A stretch of 64,000 nt of DNA from Sulfitobacter delicatus (GTDB lineage: Bacteria; Pseudomonadota; Alphaproteobacteria; Rhodobacterales; Rhodobacteraceae), in contig NZ_FNBP01000002.1 of NCBI RefSeq assembly GCF_900102535.1, forward strand, positions 523,138 through 587,137. Reading direction: 5' to 3'. Shown here in pieces: positions 56,309 through 64,000 of the stretch. The notes below the pieces were generated by a model. It was given only the letters and a program-made list of their open reading frames with translations. It made no database searches and had not been told where the DNA came from. How positions within the stretch are numbered: the first letter of the stretch is position 1; each line of letters begins with the position of its first letter. The position numbers and the translations under genes were made by a program.

Positions 56309-56426
56309 GCGGTCCGGTCCCTCGCGGCTGGTTTTACCCTTTATCACGGGGGGATAGCGAAAGGGCAAGAGCACCGGTTGCGCATCCCTGCCGCTGACCA
56401 TAGTTTGCCCGCAGGGAGTAGATGCT

Positions 56427-56807
56427 TTGGATGATGAACGCCTGACTTTCAAAGAGATGTGCGCGGCTTTCGATGTGACGCCACGCACCCTGCGCTATTA
56501 CGAATATATCGAATTGCTGCAGCCGCACCGCGAAGGGCGGTCCCGCTTCTATGGCCCGCGCGAGCGCGCCCGGATGAAGCTGATCCTGCGCGGCCGCAAG
56601 TTCGGCTTTGCGCTGGAAGACATCCGCCAGTGGCTGCTGATCTATGAGAAAGAAGGCACCGAGGCGCAGATGCGCGCTTGGGTGACGATGGCGGATGGGC
56701 AGTTGGAAGAACTGGCCGAGCAGCGCGCGCAGTTAGACGAGGCTATGGCCGAGTTGCAAAAGCTGCGCGACGATACGGCTGCGGCGATCGGACAGGAGTC
56801 CGCCTGA
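56427..56807 (+). CDS. MerR family transcriptional regulator
   Basis: This 126-residue protein has an N-terminal MerR helix-turn-helix (LTFKEMCAAFDVTPRTLRYYE) and a C-terminal coiled coil (QLEELAEQRAQLDEAMAELQ), with no metal-binding cysteines. It is a close paralogue of the MerR gene at 58129. The start appears to be TTG 56427, 8 bp after AGGGAG; no in-frame ATG precedes the helix-turn-helix. It is divergent from the thioesterase pair. Confidence 0.88.
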   Translation: MDDERLTFKEMCAAFDVTPRTLRYYEYIELLQPHREGRSRFYGPRERARMKLILRGRKFGFALEDIRQWLLIYEKEGTEAQMRAWVTMADGQLEELAEQRAQLDEAMAELQKLRDDTAAAIGQESA

Positions 56808-56825
56808 CCAGTCGGACCCCGTCGA

Positions 56826-57071
56826 TTACTGGTTCCGGCGCGGCGTCAGTTGCGTGATCAACAGCTGCAAGTCGGCCACCACCCGGATCATATCAGAAAC
56901 CGTGTCATTATTGGCGTGACCTGCCAGATCAAAAGCGCCGCTTTCGACCAGATCGGACGCGGCTTTCAGATCGCGCAGAACGCGCGCTTTGGTGTCATCC
57001 TGTGCGCCAGTTGGCCGCGCAGAGACATTGGCACCCTCTGCGGGATGCTTAATGCTTTGCTGCTTAGACAT
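56826..57071 (-). CDS. 81-residue protein of unknown function next to a LuxR regulator
   Basis: This short protein has a polar, disordered N-terminal third and a helical C-terminal part (VLRDLKAASDLVESGAFDLA and VSDMIRVVADLQLLITQL). No signal peptide, membrane segment or known motif is visible. ATG 57071 follows AAGGG; the longer frame from 57164 is less likely. It lies 105 bp downstream of the LuxR-type gene on the same strand and may be its companion or target. Confidence 0.68.
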   Translation of the reverse strand: MSKQQSIKHPAEGANVSARPTGAQDDTKARVLRDLKAASDLVESGAFDLAGHANNDTVSDMIRVVADLQLLITQLTPRRNQ

Positions 57072-57176
57072 GCTCGAACCCTTGTTAGGTAAGGCTACCT
57101 TCTTAAGACCGGGCCTGTTTCGAGTCTTGTCCCGCAACCACGTGACAACCAATAGCCGAACCAATTCGACAAAGGT

Positions 57177-57923
57177 TTATGATCGATCCCGTTTCGGCTT
57201 ACGCAGCAGCCCTGCCCCCAAGCCGCGGATCGCAGCCGTGGTACGGTCGTTAACTTCAAGCTTGGAAAAAATGCGGCGCACATTGGTGTCTACTGTATGC
57301 GGGGAAATACCCAAGATCTCGGCAATCACCCCGTTGCTTTTGCCGGTGGCGATCCACTCCAGCACTTCGATCTCTCGCGGGGACAGACCCGCATCGCGCG
57401 CCTCAACGTCTTCCATCATGACAGAATAGCGCAGATGCGCGGTCTGGGCGGCGCTGTGCAGGGTAAAGATGTCGTTCTTGGAAAGCTCAGGTGCGTCCGG
57501 ACCAAAACCGAGGTTAACGACCGCCGCCGCCCCTTGCGGTCCGTGAACATGAACCGCCAAACCACCGTGGGGGCGCAACTGCTGCAACCTGCGCATATAG
57601 ACCTGTTCAGTCTTTGTCAGCCGCGTGAGCTCTTCGACTTCGGACCAGTAGAATGGGGCCATGCGCCGCCGCGCGAGATTCTCGATCGGGCTGGTCTTTA
57701 ACTGATCCGGGTCCAGTATCTCCGACGTCCAGCGGACCGCATCGGTAACGCTGAGATCGCGTTCGAACTGAACCGCCGTGGCCTCACTATTGTCGCCATG
57801 GTAGCTCACCAAATGGATGCCAAAGCCGGAGTAGAAGTTCAGGCCGCATCGCGACAGTGCCACACCATCCTCAGCCTCAGCACAGCATTGCGCAAAGTGA
57901 TCTAACGAGATTCTCTTTGACAT
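57177..57923 (-). CDS. LuxR-type transcriptional regulator without adjacent luxI
   Basis: This 248-residue protein has an autoinducer-like N-terminal domain (about residues 25-160), with the conserved ILDPDQL aspartate-proline, PFYW tryptophan and HGGLAVHVHGPQG segments. A C-terminal LuxR helix-turn-helix follows (LSPREIEVLEWIATGKSNGV and GISPHTVDTNVRRIFSKL). No acyl-homoserine lactone synthase lies in the window, so it is a LuxR solo by context. The ligand is unknown. Confidence 0.88.
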   Translation of the reverse strand: MSKRISLDHFAQCCAEAEDGVALSRCGLNFYSGFGIHLVSYHGDNSEATAVQFERDLSVTDAVRWTSEILDPDQLKTSPIENLARRRMAPFYWSEVEELTRLTKTEQVYMRRLQQLRPHGGLAVHVHGPQGAAAVVNLGFGPDAPELSKNDIFTLHSAAQTAHLRYSVMMEDVEARDAGLSPREIEVLEWIATGKSNGVIAEILGISPHTVDTNVRRIFSKLEVNDRTTAAIRGLGAGLLRKPKRDRS

Positions 57924-58046
57924 GCACCGCCTCAGTTTGCCTGCGCCGTTTCGTCAAAGGTGCCTTTTTACTGAGGCACCCGGCAACTGGTATTCGGCGT
58001 AATATTACGTGTTGCTGCCCGATTTAGAAAGTGACGCAACGTATCG

Positions 58047-58062
58047 CTTACGTCAACGTCAA
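58047..58062. promoter_or_regulatory. Candidate MerR operator (ACGT-N2-ACGT)
   Basis: CTTACGTCAACGTCAA is a symmetric ACGT-CA-ACGT site 67 bp upstream of the MerR gene. It resembles tandem-ACGT operators I recall for LiuR-like MerR regulators of acyl-CoA catabolism. Autoregulation is the likely role. Confidence 0.55.
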
Positions 58063-58128
58063 CTTCCATTGTAAGAGCAGAGCAAGTCCCCACCTGAAGT
58101 CCTGTAATGACGCTCGGAGAGACATGAA

Positions 58129-58530
58129 ATGACCGCCGACACCCTGACCATCCGCCAGATGTGCGACGCCTTTGAGGTGACCCCGCGCACTCTGCGCTTT
58201 TACGAGGCGAAAGAGCTGCTCTTCCCGCTGCGGGAAGGTCAAAAACGCCTGTTCACCAAAAGCGACCGTGCCCGGCTCAAGCTGATCCTGCGCGGCAAAC
58301 GCTTTGGCTTCAGCCTCGAAGAAATCCGCCAGTTGCTCGACCTCTACCACATGGGCGACCAGCAGCAGACCCAGATCGCCGCCGCCTATGACGTGGCCCG
58401 CGCCCGTCTGGCCGATCTCGAATCCCGCCGCGATGAGCTGAACGAGGCGATTGATGACCTCAAAGACCAGCTGAAATGGGGGGAAAAGATGATCGCCTCC
58501 ATGAACCAGCCGCGTCGCGCCGCCGAATAA
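58129..58530 (+). CDS. MerR family regulator of the beta-oxidation operon
   Basis: This 133-residue protein has the MerR helix-turn-helix (LTIRQMCDAFEVTPRTLRFYE) and a coiled coil (ARLADLESRRDELNEAIDDL), with no cysteine-based metal site. It precedes the first acyl-CoA dehydrogenase by 58 bp. Regulators of this type control fatty-acid or branched-chain acyl-CoA genes in proteobacteria. A candidate operator lies upstream. It is a paralogue of the MerR gene at 56427. Confidence 0.9.
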   Translation: MTADTLTIRQMCDAFEVTPRTLRFYEAKELLFPLREGQKRLFTKSDRARLKLILRGKRFGFSLEEIRQLLDLYHMGDQQQTQIAAAYDVARARLADLESRRDELNEAIDDLKDQLKWGEKMIASMNQPRRAAE

Positions 58531-58588
58531 ACCTAGCGGCTCCGCGCCGCGCCACGACATCCATAAAAAGACCACCCGGAGAGCATAG

Positions 58589-60370
58589 ATGCCCAGCTAC
58601 ACAGCCCCCACCAAAGACCTGCAATTTGTCCTGCATGACGTGCTGAAAGTCACCGAAAGCCAGACCCCCGGCTATGACGAGCTGGAGCCTGATTTCACCT
58701 CCGCCATTTTGGACGAAGCGGGCAAGCTGACCTCCGAAGTCCTCGCCCCGCTGAACGCCGTGGGCGACAAGGAAGGCTGCCGTTTGGAGAATGGCGTGGT
58801 CTATACGCCGAAAGGTTTCAAAGAAGCCTTTGAGAAGGTCAAAGAAGGCGGCTGGCCCGGTCTCGACATGCCCGAACAGTACGGTGGGCAGAACATGCCC
58901 TATGTCATGGGCACCGCCGTGGGCGAAATGTTCTCCGCCGCCAACCAAGCCTTCACCATGTACCAGGGCCTGACCCACGGCGCCGCCTCCGCGATCCTCG
59001 CCCATGGCACCGACGCGCAGAAAGACACCTACCTGCCCAAGATGGTCTCCTGCGAATGGACCGGCACCATGAACCTGACCGAGCCGCATTGCGGCACCGA
59101 TCTGGGCCTGATGCGCACCAAAGCCGCGCCGCAGGACGACGGCAGCTACAAAATCTCCGGCCAGAAGATTTTCATCTCGTCCGGTGAGCACGACATGGCC
59201 GACAACATCATCCATCTGGTGCTGGCCAAGATCGAAGGCGGCCCGGAAGGCATCAAAGGCGTGTCGCTCTTCATCGTGCCCAAGTTCATGGTCAATGAAG
59301 ACGGCTCCTTGGGCGAGCGCAACGGCGTCTCCGTCGGCTCCATCGAAGAAAAGATGGGCATCCACGGCAACTCCACCTGCGTGATGAACTACGACGGCGC
59401 TACCGGCTATCTACTGGGCACCGAGCACAAGGGCATGCGCGCCATGTTCACCATGATGAACGAAGCCCGCGTCGGCGTTGGCATGCAGGGACTGGCGCAG
59501 GCCGATGTGGCCTACCAAAACGCCGTGATCTACGCCAACGACCGCCTTCAGGGCCGTGCCGTCACCGGGGCTGAGTTCCCTGACAAGCCCGCCGATCCGC
59601 TGATCGTGCACCCCGACATCCGCCGCTCGCTGATGGACCAGAAAAGCTTCGTCGAAGCCGCCCGCGCCTTCATCCTCTGGGGCGCCACCATGATCGACGC
59701 CGCCCACCGCGCCGATGACAAAGACGCCGATGGTCTCGTCTCCCTGCTGACCCCGGTCATCAAAGGCTTCCTGACCGACCAAGGTTACGACATGACCGTG
59801 AAGGCCCAGCAGGTCTACGGCGGCCATGGCTATATCGAAGAATGGGGCATGTCCCAGTTCACCCGCGACGCCCGCATCGCCCAGATCTACGAAGGTGCCA
59901 ACGGCGTCCAAGCGCTCGACCTCGTGGGCCGCAAATTGGCCCAAGACGGCGGCAAGCATGTCATGGCCTTCTTTGACCTGATCAAAGGCTTCATCAAGGA
60001 CAACGCCGGCCAAGACGCCGAGTTCGACGCGGCCTTCCTTGACCCACTGAAAGCGGCCAGCAAAGACCTGCAATCGGCGGGTATGTATTTCATGCAAAAC
60101 GGCATGAAGAACCCGAACCACGCGCTCGCAGGGTCGAACGACTTCATGCATATGTTCGGCCATGTCTGCTTGGGTCTGATGTGGGCCAAGATGGGTCTGG
60201 CGGCGAAAGAAGCCCTGAAGAACGGCAGCGGTGACGCCGCGTTCTACGAGACGAAGCTCGCGACCGGGCGCTACTATATGGCACGGCAGCTGCCTGCGAC
60301 GGCCCTGCACCTGACCCGCATCCAATCCGGCGCGGACACGGTCATGGCATTGGAGGCCGCAAACTTCTAA
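58589..60370 (+). CDS. Acyl-CoA dehydrogenase with C-terminal domain (FadE/DmdC type)
   Basis: This 593-residue flavoenzyme is of the large acyl-CoA dehydrogenase type with an extra C-terminal domain (about 465-593). It shows [27 protein letters not shown] and the catalytic glutamate in [18 protein letters not shown]. DmdC, which oxidises methylmercaptopropionyl-CoA in DMSP degradation, shares this layout, but no dmdD hydratase follows here. The thiolase and LCAD-like genes favour fatty-acid beta-oxidation. Confidence 0.9.
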   Translation: MPSYTAPTKDLQFVLHDVLKVTESQTPGYDELEPDFTSAILDEAGKLTSEVLAPLNAVGDKEGCRLENGVVYTPKGFKEAFEKVKEGGWPGLDMPEQYGGQNMPYVMGTAVGEMFSAANQAFTMYQGLTHGAASAILAHGTDAQKDTYLPKMVSCEWTGTMNLTEPHCGTDLGLMRTKAAPQDDGSYKISGQKIFISSGEHDMADNIIHLVLAKIEGGPEGIKGVSLFIVPKFMVNEDGSLGERNGVSVGSIEEKMGIHGNSTCVMNYDGATGYLLGTEHKGMRAMFTMMNEARVGVGMQGLAQADVAYQNAVIYANDRLQGRAVTGAEFPDKPADPLIVHPDIRRSLMDQKSFVEAARAFILWGATMIDAAHRADDKDADGLVSLLTPVIKGFLTDQGYDMTVKAQQVYGGHGYIEEWGMSQFTRDARIAQIYEGANGVQALDLVGRKLAQDGGKHVMAFFDLIKGFIKDNAGQDAEFDAAFLDPLKAASKDLQSAGMYFMQNGMKNPNHALAGSNDFMHMFGHVCLGLMWAKMGLAAKEALKNGSGDAAFYETKLATGRYYMARQLPATALHLTRIQSGADTVMALEAANF

Positions 60371-60420
60371 AACGGGTGGTGGGGGCCTGTCCCCCACCCT
60401 GCCCAACACCCGGAGAGACC

Positions 60421-60633
60421 ATGCCCAAACGCTTCCGCCTGACCCGCCGCTTCCCCGTCGCCATGACCGAAGAAGGCTACCGCAGGCTCAAGAAGTTCAG
60501 CACGGATGCAGGTCTTGATGAAGGGGAAGCACTGTCGTTCCTGTTCGAGAATTTCAACTCGGTCATGAACGAAGAAAACCTGACTACGCGGCTGCGCCTG
60601 TTCAACGCCGAACTGGAAAGCCGCAAACGCTGA
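60421..60633 (+). CDS. 70-residue ribbon-helix-helix-like protein
   Basis: This short basic protein reads as a strand ([12 protein letters not shown]) followed by two helices ([12 protein letters not shown] and [12 protein letters not shown]), the layout of ribbon-helix-helix DNA-binding proteins, with a charged tail. ATG 60421 follows CCGGAGAG; the frame opens at 60376. It sits between two acyl-CoA dehydrogenase genes, 50 bp and 17 bp from its neighbours, inside the operon. DNA binding is a prediction from pattern only. Confidence 0.7.
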   Translation: MPKRFRLTRRFPVAMTEEGYRRLKKFSTDAGLDEGEALSFLFENFNSVMNEENLTTRLRLFNAELESRKR

Positions 60634-60650
60634 ACCCTGGGGAGGGGCGG

Positions 60651-61802
60651 ATGACGCAAAGCAAAACATCCACATGGATGACCGACGAACACCAGATGAT
60701 CGCCGATATGTCGGCGCAGTTCATCAACACCGAATGGGCGCCCAAATTCGAGAAATGGCGCAAACAGGGTCAGATGGACCGCGAGACTTGGGCCCAAGCC
60801 GGTGAGCTCGGCCTGCTCTGCCCCTCGGTGCCCGAAGAATACGGCGGCGCAGGCGGTGACTTTGGCCACGAAGCCGCGATCCTGATCGAAGGCTCCCGCG
60901 CCAACCTCGCCTCTTGGGGCCACGGCATCCATTCGGGCATCGTCGCGCATTACATCCTCGCCTATGGCACCGAAGACCAAAAGAAACGTTGGCTGCCCAA
61001 AATGGTCTCCGGCGAGCTGGTCGGCGCACTGGCGATGACCGAACCCTCCACCGGCTCGGACGTGCAGCGGATCAAGACCAAGGCCGTGCGCGACGGCAAC
61101 GCCTATAAGCTTTCCGGCCAAAAGACCTTCATCACCAACGGCCAACACGCCAATCTGATCATCGTTGCTGCCAAGACCGACCCCAAAGAAGGCTCCAAAG
61201 GCGTCTCACTGGTCGTCGTCGAAACCGATGGCGCTCAAGGTTTCCAACGCGGCCGCAACCTCGACAAAATCGGCCTGCACGCCGCCGACACCTCCGAGCT
61301 CTTCTTCGACAACGTCGAAATCCCGCCCGAAAACATCCTCGGTCAAGACGAGGGCCAAGGCTTCTACCAGATGATGCGGCAACTCCCCCAAGAGCGCCTC
61401 ATCATCGGCTGCGGTGCGGTGGGCGCCATGGAAGGCGCGGTCGCGCGCACGATCGCTTACTGCAAAGAACGTGAAGCCTTCGGCGGCCCGCTGACCCAGT
61501 TTCAAAACACCCGCTTCCAACTGGCCGAAGTGAAAACCAAAACTGCCGTCTCCCGCGCTTTCCTCGACGAATGCATCGCCGAGCACCTGCGCGGCGAGCT
61601 GACCGTCGATAAGGCCGCGATGCAGAAATACTGGCTCACCGACACCCAAGGCGAAGTGCTTGACGCCTGCTTGCAACTGCACGGCGGCTACGGCTTCATG
61701 CAAGAATACGCCGTCGGTGAAATGTGGGCCGACGCGCGGGTGCAACGCATCTATGGTGGCACCAATGAGATCATGAAGGAACTGATCGCGCGCAGCCTTT
61801 AA
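60651..61802 (+). CDS. Acyl-CoA dehydrogenase, LCAD-like
   Basis: This 383-residue enzyme has the acyl-CoA dehydrogenase motifs [18 protein letters not shown] and [18 protein letters not shown]. The usual C-terminal catalytic glutamate position reads [14 protein letters not shown], with glycine instead; as in long-chain and isovaleryl-CoA dehydrogenases the base is probably the upstream glutamate (about E261, [10 protein letters not shown]). It is part of the beta-oxidation operon, 17 bp after the small gene. Confidence 0.92.
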   Translation: MTQSKTSTWMTDEHQMIADMSAQFINTEWAPKFEKWRKQGQMDRETWAQAGELGLLCPSVPEEYGGAGGDFGHEAAILIEGSRANLASWGHGIHSGIVAHYILAYGTEDQKKRWLPKMVSGELVGALAMTEPSTGSDVQRIKTKAVRDGNAYKLSGQKTFITNGQHANLIIVAAKTDPKEGSKGVSLVVVETDGAQGFQRGRNLDKIGLHAADTSELFFDNVEIPPENILGQDEGQGFYQMMRQLPQERLIIGCGAVGAMEGAVARTIAYCKEREAFGGPLTQFQNTRFQLAEVKTKTAVSRAFLDECIAEHLRGELTVDKAAMQKYWLTDTQGEVLDACLQLHGGYGFMQEYAVGEMWADARVQRIYGGTNEIMKELIARSL

Positions 61803-61821
61803 CCGCGCGCGTACCGAAAGC

Positions 61822-61852
61822 GCAGCGCAGAGGTATTTAAGAAAGGATGAAG
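61822..61852 (+). repeat. Dispersed TATTT...GATGAA repeat, copy 3
   Basis: GCAGCGCAGAGGTATTTAAG followed by AAAGGATGAAG lies 20 bp after the acyl-CoA dehydrogenase stop and matches the copies at 7073 and 7231. Its inverted partner is 18 bp further on. Confidence 0.7.
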
Positions 61853-61870
61853 ATAAGGCCCCCCTGCCCC

Positions 61871-61908
61871 CTTCATCCTTTTACAAATACCGTCCGACGG
61901 CGCTGCGG
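61871..61908 (-). repeat. Dispersed TATTT...GATGAA repeat, copy 4 (inverted)
   Basis: On the minus strand GGTATTTGTAAAAGGATGAA, preceded by CGCAGCGCC, faces copy 3. Together they could form a hairpin in the transcript between the dehydrogenase and GST genes. Confidence 0.7.
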
Positions 61909-61935
61909 GCGATGACATTTGAGGAGGATAGACAC

Positions 61936-62574
61936 GTGACCATTCAACTTTATTGCTTTGGCGAATCCGGCAATGCCTATAAGGCGGCGCTTGCATTGGA
62001 ACTTTCAGGTCTGGACTGGGAGCCGGTGAAGGTCGACTTTTTCGGCGGCCAGACGCGGCAGCCGGACTACCGCGAACAGATCAACAATATGGGCGAAGCG
62101 CCGGTGATGATTGATGGCGATCTGCGGCTCACGCAATCGGGTGTCATTCAGGATTACGTCGCGGAAAAGTCAGGCAAATTCGGCGGCCGCGACGCGACGG
62201 AACGCCGCGAAATCCTGCGGTGGGTGTTGTGGGATAACCACAAACTCAGCTCTGTCGCCGGGATGACCCGTTTCTTGATGAACTTCCTGCCCGAAGACAA
62301 ACGCCCCGCCGAGGTCATTGCCTTTAACCAAGGCCGGCTCAAGGCGGCCTACGGCGTGCTGAATGACCATCTCGACGGCCGCGACTGGATCGTGGGCGAT
62401 GAGTTAACAAACGCAGACCTCAGCTGCTGCGGGTATCTTTATTACCCCGAGCCTTTTGGCTTTGACCGCAGCGACTGGCCCCATATCGACGCGTGGCTCA
62501 CGCGTTTGAGCGAAACACCGGGCTGGAAAGCCCCATACGACCTGATGCCCGGCAGCCCTGCTGACCGCGCTTGA
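61936..62574 (+). CDS. Glutathione S-transferase family protein
   Basis: This 212-residue protein has a thioredoxin-like N-terminal domain (IQLYCFGESGNAYKAALALE, with the GEAPVMIDGDLRLTQSGVI glutathione site) and a helical C-terminal domain. GST genes often accompany fatty-acid operons in roseobacters, with unknown roles. The GTG start at 61936 lies 8 bp after GAGGAGG; an ATG at 61912 precedes it. Confidence 0.88.
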   Translation: MTIQLYCFGESGNAYKAALALELSGLDWEPVKVDFFGGQTRQPDYREQINNMGEAPVMIDGDLRLTQSGVIQDYVAEKSGKFGGRDATERREILRWVLWDNHKLSSVAGMTRFLMNFLPEDKRPAEVIAFNQGRLKAAYGVLNDHLDGRDWIVGDELTNADLSCCGYLYYPEPFGFDRSDWPHIDAWLTRLSETPGWKAPYDLMPGSPADRA

Positions 62575-62591
62575 TCCCGGAGGACATGAAC

Positions 62592-63806
62592 ATGACCCAA
62601 GACGTTTACATCTACGACGCCCTGCGCACCCCCCGTGGCAAAGGCCGCAAAGACGGCGCCCTTCACGAGGTCACCTCGCTGCGGCTGTCGGCGCTGACGC
62701 TGAATGCCCTGAAAGAGCGTAACAATCTGGAAGGTCACGCTGTCGAGGATGTGATCTGGGGCAACGTCACCCAAGTGATGGAACAGGGCGGCTGTCTGGC
62801 GCGCTCGGCGGTGCTGGCCTCGGACCTTGATGAGCGCATCCCCGGCCTCGCGATCAACCGTTTCTGTGCCTCGGGCATGGAGGCAGTGAACCTCGCGGCG
62901 AACCAAGTCAAAGGCGGCGCGGGCAATGGCTATATTGCCGGTGGTGTCGAGATGATGGGCCGTGTCGCGATGGGTGCCGATGGGGCGGCGATCGCGGTGG
63001 ACCCGACGCTGGCGATGGAAAAATACTTCGTGCCGCAGGGTATTTCGGCGGACATCATTGCCACTGAATACGGCTTTACCCGCAATGAAGCGGACCAGCT
63101 TGCCATGCAGTCCCAGCAGCGCGCTGCTCGGGCTTGGGAAGAAGGCCGCTTTGACAAATCGGTCATCACCGTGCGCGACCAGAACGGTCTCGCGATCCTA
63201 GACCGGGATGAATACATGCGCCCGCAGACCGACATGCAGTCGCTTGGCGGGCTGAACCCAGCGTTCCAGCAGATGGGCGAAGTCATGCCCGGCTTTGATA
63301 AGGTCGCGTTGATGAAATACCCGCATCTGGAGCGGATCAATCATATCCACCATGCGGGCAACTCGTCGGGCATCGTTGACGGTGCCGCCGCCGTTCTGAT
63401 CGGCAATAAGGAGTTTGGCGAGCAGCACGGGCTTAAGCCCCGCGCCCGCATCCGCGCCACCGCCAAGATCGGCACCGACCCGACCATCATGCTTACCGGC
63501 CCGGTGCCGGTGACCGAGAAGATCCTCAAGGACAGCGGCATGAATATCGGCGACATTGATCTGTTCGAGGTCAACGAAGCCTTTGCCGCCGTTGTCATGC
63601 GTTTCATGCAGGCCTTTGATGTGGACGACAGCAAGGTGAACGTGAACGGCGGCGGCATTGCCATGGGCCACCCTCTGGGCGCGACCGGTGCGATGATTAT
63701 CGGCATTCTGCTCGATGAGATGGAGCGCGCCGACAAGGAAGTTGGCCTTGCCACGCTTTGCATCGCCTCGGGCATGGGTGCAGCCACCATCATTGAGCGC
63801 GTCTGA
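62592..63806 (+). CDS. fadA: Acetyl-CoA C-acyltransferase (FadA-type thiolase)
   Basis: This 404-residue thiolase has the acyl-accepting cysteine C92 in INRFCASGMEAVNLA, the NVNGGGIAMGHPLGATGA histidine motif, and the second cysteine in TLCIASGMGAATIIE. It cleaves 3-ketoacyl-CoA to acetyl-CoA in the last step of beta-oxidation. ATG 62592 has 7-bp spacing from GGAGGA; ATG 62586 and the frame start at 62571 are alternatives. Its stop overlaps the next gene. Confidence 0.93.
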   Translation: MTQDVYIYDALRTPRGKGRKDGALHEVTSLRLSALTLNALKERNNLEGHAVEDVIWGNVTQVMEQGGCLARSAVLASDLDERIPGLAINRFCASGMEAVNLAANQVKGGAGNGYIAGGVEMMGRVAMGADGAAIAVDPTLAMEKYFVPQGISADIIATEYGFTRNEADQLAMQSQQRAARAWEEGRFDKSVITVRDQNGLAILDRDEYMRPQTDMQSLGGLNPAFQQMGEVMPGFDKVALMKYPHLERINHIHHAGNSSGIVDGAAAVLIGNKEFGEQHGLKPRARIRATAKIGTDPTIMLTGPVPVTEKILKDSGMNIGDIDLFEVNEAFAAVVMRFMQAFDVDDSKVNVNGGGIAMGHPLGATGAMIIGILLDEMERADKEVGLATLCIASGMGAATIIERV

Positions 63807-64000
63807 TGGCCTCCGACCATCCATTCCACGCGGTTGCGGCGCTTGCCGCAGCCCGTGGCTCGCCGGACTTGCAGATCAAGGTCGAACGCGGTGGCGATTA
63901 TGTGCGGCTTTATTGCACCGATCCTGCCCTGTTCTTTAAACACCGCGACGATCCCAGCGACAGCTTTGACCGCGAGGCATTTGGCCAGTCCAAACGCATC
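63806..64000 (+). CDS. Uncharacterised protein, start only (cut by window end)
   Basis: The first 65 residues are visible: MASDHPFHAVAALAAARG, then VERGGDYVRLYCTDPALFFKH. The ATG overlaps the thiolase stop codon (TGATG), so it is coupled to the operon. No domain can be named from this part. In related operons a 3-hydroxyacyl-CoA dehydrogenase follows the thiolase, but this start does not look like one. Confidence 0.7.
   Translation, partial: MASDHPFHAVAALAAARGSPDLQIKVERGGDYVRLYCTDPALFFKHRDDPSDSFDREAFGQSKRI

Noticed and set aside
58589..60370. DmdC (methylmercaptopropionyl-CoA dehydrogenase) of DMSP degradation
   Set aside because: The layout matches, but FadE-type relatives share it and the neighbours are thiolase and LCAD-like genes, not dmdD. 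The specific call is not supported.

Overview
The window is a gene-dense stretch of an alphaproteobacterial chromosome. High GC, the ruvCAB-ybgC-tolQRAB-pal-cpoB-tilS-ftsH gene order, the DUF484-xerC pair, dispersed TATTT...GATGAA repeats and many DmdC/FadE-type acyl-CoA enzymes all point to a Rhodobacteraceae (Roseobacter group) bacterium. The genus is an inference. No rRNA, tRNA, CRISPR array, insertion sequence or prophage was recognised. Almost every base belongs to ordinary housekeeping or catabolic genes. The less explained material lies in intergenic repeats, short uncharacterised genes and candidate operators.

Layout. 1-4.5 kb: the end of a Tad (Flp) pilus locus (tadB end, tadC, two TPR lipoproteins, a prepilin peptidase), then an AAA+ ATPase with no obvious family function. 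4.6-8.4 kb: the Lhr-like helicase and PdeM endonuclease of the ligase-associated DNA repair set, and a thioesterase. 8.4-11.8 kb (minus): folD, fhs and a MOSC protein. 11.9-23.8 kb (minus): ftsH, tilS, the complete Tol-Pal envelope system and the ruvCAB resolvasome. 24-31.5 kb: DUF1127 protein, small membrane protein, prmA, an MFS transporter, priA, a transaldolase-like aldolase and a nitrilase-family amidase. 31.8-37.4 kb: DUF484, xerC, a PACE-type efflux protein, meaB and hrpB. 37.5-40 kb (minus): an ECF sigma factor, its membrane anti-sigma factor, a secreted fasciclin protein and a Tat-exported MsrB.

40.2-44.3 kb: a four-gene catabolic operon (FAD oxidoreductase, HpcH/HpaI aldolase, uronate-dehydrogenase-like enzyme, enolase-superfamily dehydratase) that could form an oxidative sugar-acid pathway. 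44.5-49.5 kb: a fused two-oxoacid dehydrogenase E1, glutaryl-CoA dehydrogenase with a divergent LysR regulator, and a small cupredoxin-like protein. 49.5-56.8 kb: VOC protein, 5'-nucleotidase, a tight DUF952-DUF1330-pyrD-arsC cluster, a MATE pump, two tandem PaaI thioesterases and a MerR regulator. 56.8-64 kb: a LuxR-type regulator without a luxI, an 81-residue unknown, and a MerR-led beta-oxidation operon (two acyl-CoA dehydrogenases, a small ribbon-helix-helix-like protein, a GST, a thiolase and the start of a further gene).

The main non-coding observations are two copies of a 166-bp structured intergenic element (27.4 and 44.4 kb), three inverted pairs of a short dispersed repeat (7.1-7.3, 46.7 and 61.8 kb), and candidate operators upstream of gcdH/LysR and of the second MerR gene. 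No single locus here is clearly a new defence or mobile system; the candidates are ranked in the findings.
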